Shown: positions 13,771 to 15,688 of the stretch, one piece after another
Numbering within the stretch: the first letter of the stretch is position 1
Layout: each line of letters opens with the position of its first letter
NCBI GenBank assembly: GCA_005884255.1
Contig: VBDL01000042.1
Span: forward strand, 1 to 15,688
Direction: 5' to 3'
DNA length: 15,688 nucleotides
Origin: Betaproteobacteria bacterium
GTDB lineage: Bacteria > Pseudomonadota > Gammaproteobacteria > Burkholderiales > Burkholderiaceae_C
Program-made: the position numbers and the translations under genes
The notes under the pieces: generated by a model
The model's input: only the letters and a program-made list of their open reading frames with translations
Databases searched by the model: none
Told to the model about the DNA's origin: nothing

Positions 13771-14682
13771 TCAATCGCGCAGATCGGGCTCGAAGAAGAC
13801 CCAGCGCAGCGCCGGGAAGCGCTCGCGCAGCCCGCGCTCGATGCGGTTGATCGCCTCGATGAGCGAGGTCTCGTTGCCTTGCGGATGCAGCCGCGCCTTC
13901 ACCGACAACATCACTTCGCCGCCGAGCTGCTGCGTCAGCACGTTGTAGACCTGCGCAATCTCCGGCTGCGCCTGCAGATGCGTGTGCAGCGCCCGCACGA
14001 CTTCGGGGTCGGCGCTGCGGCCGACGAGCAAGGCCTTGATCTCGATGGCGATGAACATCGCCACGACGACGAGCAAGCCGCCGATGACGATCGAGCCTGC
14101 CGCGTCCCAGCGCGGATCGCCGGTGATCACGGAAAGTGTGATGGCAAGCAGCGCGAACACCAGTCCACCCAGCGCCGCCAGGTCCTCGCCGAGCACGACC
14201 AGCAGCTCGCTGCTGCGCGATTCGCGGAACCAGCGCCACAGCGAGCGCCCGGCGCGCTCCTTGGCGATCTCGCGCAGGCAGCCCCACAGTGAGATGCCCT
14301 CGGCGACGACACCGAACCCGAGGATGGCGATGGCCACCAATGCATGGCGCACCGGCTCCGACCCGTGCAGCTTGTGCCAGCCTTCATAGATCGAGAAAAC
14401 GCCGCCCAGGCTGAACAGCATCAGCGCGACGATGAAGCTCCAGAAGAACACCGCGCGGCCGTGGCCCAGCGGGTGGTCCGCAGTCGGCTCGCGCCGCGCC
14501 TCGCGCAGGCCGAGGATCAGCAGCGCCTGGTTGCCGCAGTCGGCGAAGGAGTGGATGGCCTCGGCCAGCAGCGATGACGAGCCGGTGGCCACCGCGCCGG
14601 CGGTCTTGGCGGCCGCGATGGCCAGGTTCGCGCCGAGCGCGAAGAGGATGGACTTCAGGACATTGCCGGACGCGTGCGACAT
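13771..14682 (-). CDS. Cation diffusion facilitator (CDF) transporter, ZnT9-like subfamily
   Basis: A 303-residue inner-membrane protein with about six hydrophobic segments and a C-terminal cytoplasmic domain (about 225-300). SSSLLAEAIHSFADCGNQ carries the CDF metal site of the second helix (His44, Asp48). In the fifth helix the usual HxxxD is replaced by GEDLAALGG (Glu166, Asp167), a mark of the ZnT9/SLC30A9-like branch. DHPLGHGRAVFFWSFIVALMLF is also typical. Members are proton-coupled divalent metal exporters, most often discussed for zinc, but the metal is not determined here. The ATG at 14682 is chosen because the family sequence begins there; a longer frame to 14859 runs into the upstream gene and encodes Arg/Pro/Cys-rich sequence with no homology. 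No clear Shine-Dalgarno is seen. It lies 58 bases downstream of the TPR gene on the same strand. Confidence 0.88.
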   Translation of the reverse strand: MSHASGNVLKSILFALGANLAIAAAKTAGAVATGSSSLLAEAIHSFADCGNQALLILGLREARREPTADHPLGHGRAVFFWSFIVALMLFSLGGVFSIYEGWHKLHGSEPVRHALVAIAILGFGVVAEGISLWGCLREIAKERAGRSLWRWFRESRSSELLVVLGEDLAALGGLVFALLAITLSVITGDPRWDAAGSIVIGGLLVVVAMFIAIEIKALLVGRSADPEVVRALHTHLQAQPEIAQVYNVLTQQLGGEVMLSVKARLHPQGNETSLIEAINRIERGLRERFPALRWVFFEPDLRD

Positions 14683-14740
14683 CGCAGGAGCGGGGAAGCT
14701 TGAGGCCGGCGCATTGTGCCAGCGTGGCCGGGGCGAACAC

Positions 14741-15688
14741 TCAGGCCGGCGACACCGCGGCCTTGCCCGCCGCCACCGCTTGCGCGCTACGCAGCCGCAA
14801 GCCGCCGGCCTGCCGGCTGCGCTCGCCGCCGATGGCCGGCAACGCCGGGGCCGCGGCATAGCGCGTGCGCAGCTCGTCGATCTGCGCGGACAACGTGGCT
14901 GCGTCCTCGATCTGCGCGTGGTGGCGCTGCAGCGATAAGCGCGCCATGTCGATCAGCTTTCCGTTCAAGGTGGCACGGCCCTGCTCGAGCAGCGCACGCA
15001 CCGCGTTCTGATGCTGGCCGGCGAGGCTGTGGCCCATGGCCTGCTCGGCCAGCTCGGTGATGCGCTGCTGCGCGGCGCGCACGCGCTCCGCATAGGGCGG
15101 GTGGCCGGCGGCCGCGCGCGCGAGCAGCTCGCCCAGCGTCTTCGTGCTGGCGAAGCGCAGCGCCAGCGCATCGATCCAGTCCTCGGCCATGTCCAGCTCC
15201 AGCTCAGCGCTGCGCAGCTGCGCCAACAGCGTCAGCAGATTGCACGCGGCTTCGAGGTCGAAGCGCTCGTCGCGCAGCTCGGCGGTCTGTTCCTTCACGG
15301 CCGCCACCACCGCGGCGACCTGCCGCTGCAGCATCAGGTGGAAGGTGCCGACGATGGCGACGAAGCGCCTGAGCCGCACGCTGTCCGGTGCCTTCTCCAG
15401 CGCATGCGAGAGATTGTCGAGGCAGCGCTGCAGCCCTTTGCTCTCGCGGTCATGAAAGCGCGACACCGCGAGCAGCACCAGCGACTGGAAGTCGAACATC
15501 TTCGAGCTGATGCCCAGCAGCGCGGCGCGCTCCAGTGCTTTGGTCGACTCCTCGCGCTCGCCGAGGTAGAAGGCGAGCGCCCCCTGTTTCCGCAGCCGCG
15601 TGATCGAGCTCGGCGTCACCGCGCTGGCCTGGCGGTAGGTCTCCAGTGCCTGGCCGAACTGGCCCTGGTCGACCTGCAGCCGACCCAT
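14741..15688 (-). CDS. Tetratricopeptide-repeat protein, N-terminus beyond the window
   Basis: At least 315 residues are open to the right edge; the Met encoded by the last three bases may be internal. The first part has TPR-like helical pairs (DQGQFGQALETYRQASAV, then GALAFYLGEREESTKALERAALL). It is followed by all-helical, Leu/Ala/Arg-rich sequence and a low-complexity tail ending AVAAGKAAVSPA. There are no membrane segments or catalytic motifs. TPRs mediate protein-protein contacts. The pattern reminds me of the C-terminal half of response-regulator proteins that carry a receiver domain followed by TPRs, but that receiver, if present, lies outside the window, so this is a guess. It is the first visible gene of a minus-strand run with the CDF transporter and the GH19 gene. 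Confidence 0.65.
   Translation of the reverse strand: MGRLQVDQGQFGQALETYRQASAVTPSSITRLRKQGALAFYLGEREESTKALERAALLGISSKMFDFQSLVLLAVSRFHDRESKGLQRCLDNLSHALEKAPDSVRLRRFVAIVGTFHLMLQRQVAAVVAAVKEQTAELRDERFDLEAACNLLTLLAQLRSAELELDMAEDWIDALALRFASTKTLGELLARAAAGHPPYAERVRAAQQRITELAEQAMGHSLAGQHQNAVRALLEQGRATLNGKLIDMARLSLQRHHAQIEDAATLSAQIDELRTRYAAAPALPAIGGERSRQAGGLRLRSAQAVAAGKAAVSPA

Noticed and set aside
12646..14292. A 548-codon plus-strand frame opposite the lysozyme and CDF genes.
   Set aside because: Antisense shadow crossing two well-supported genes; no family features.

Overview
The window is a GC-rich bacterial chromosomal segment, and nearly every gene in it can be assigned to a known family. The best fit is a betaproteobacterium of the order Burkholderiales (Rubrivivax/Leptothrix/Methylibium-like). 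This rests on the gene order rpsF-priB-rpsR-rplI-dnaB, a 99-residue PriB encoded inside that operon, the divergent ppsR/ppsA pair, and the strong G/C third-position bias that leaves long open antisense frames. The placement is an inference from content and synteny; no rRNA or other direct phylogenetic marker is present.

Layout. (1) 1-245: 3' end of a SpoU/TrmH-family RNA methyltransferase, convergent with and overlapping ppsR. (2) 239-3646: ppsR (minus) and ppsA (plus), divergent. PpsR is the bifunctional kinase/phosphorylase that switches PEP synthase off and on, so regulator and target are back to back. A GC hairpin followed by five T's lies in the ppsA leader just before its ribosome-binding site. 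(3) 3652-3813: a short minus-strand stub that looks like the C-terminal end of a DUF3617 protein, apparently a decayed gene. (4) 3829-5925: a large sodium:solute symporter of the VC_2705/ActP-like type, with a charged helical insert and an EF-hand-like loop. (5) 5923-7530: the ribosomal-protein operon rpsF-priB-rpsR-rplI. It is preceded by an extended -10 promoter nested in the symporter stop codon and by a leader hairpin that may be an S6:S18 autoregulatory element. It is closed by a 10-bp-stem terminator. (6) 7642-9054: dnaB, with DnaA-box-like repeats upstream.

(7) 9058-11719 (minus): a two-gene operon of a TldD-like metalloprotease subunit and its TldE/PmbA-like partner. (8) 11781-12922 (plus): a clear sigma70-type promoter and a PA0069-family radical SAM protein, divergent from the TldD/TldE pair. 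(9) 12919-15688 (minus): a run of three genes. In transcription order these are a TPR-rich protein cut by the window edge, a ZnT9-like cation diffusion facilitator, and a PG-binding plus GH19 endolysin-like protein with its own extended -10 promoter.

How it fits together: most of the window is core metabolism (gluconeogenic PEP synthesis with its control protein), translation and replication. The accessory-looking parts are the symporter, the TldD/TldE-radical SAM locus, the endolysin-like gene and the DUF3617 stub. I saw no tRNA, rRNA, insertion sequence, CRISPR array or prophage module, and no clear new multi-gene system. The loci most worth a second look are the TldD/TldE-radical SAM divergon, the orphan GH19 lysozyme, the two leader hairpins and the DUF3617 remnant.
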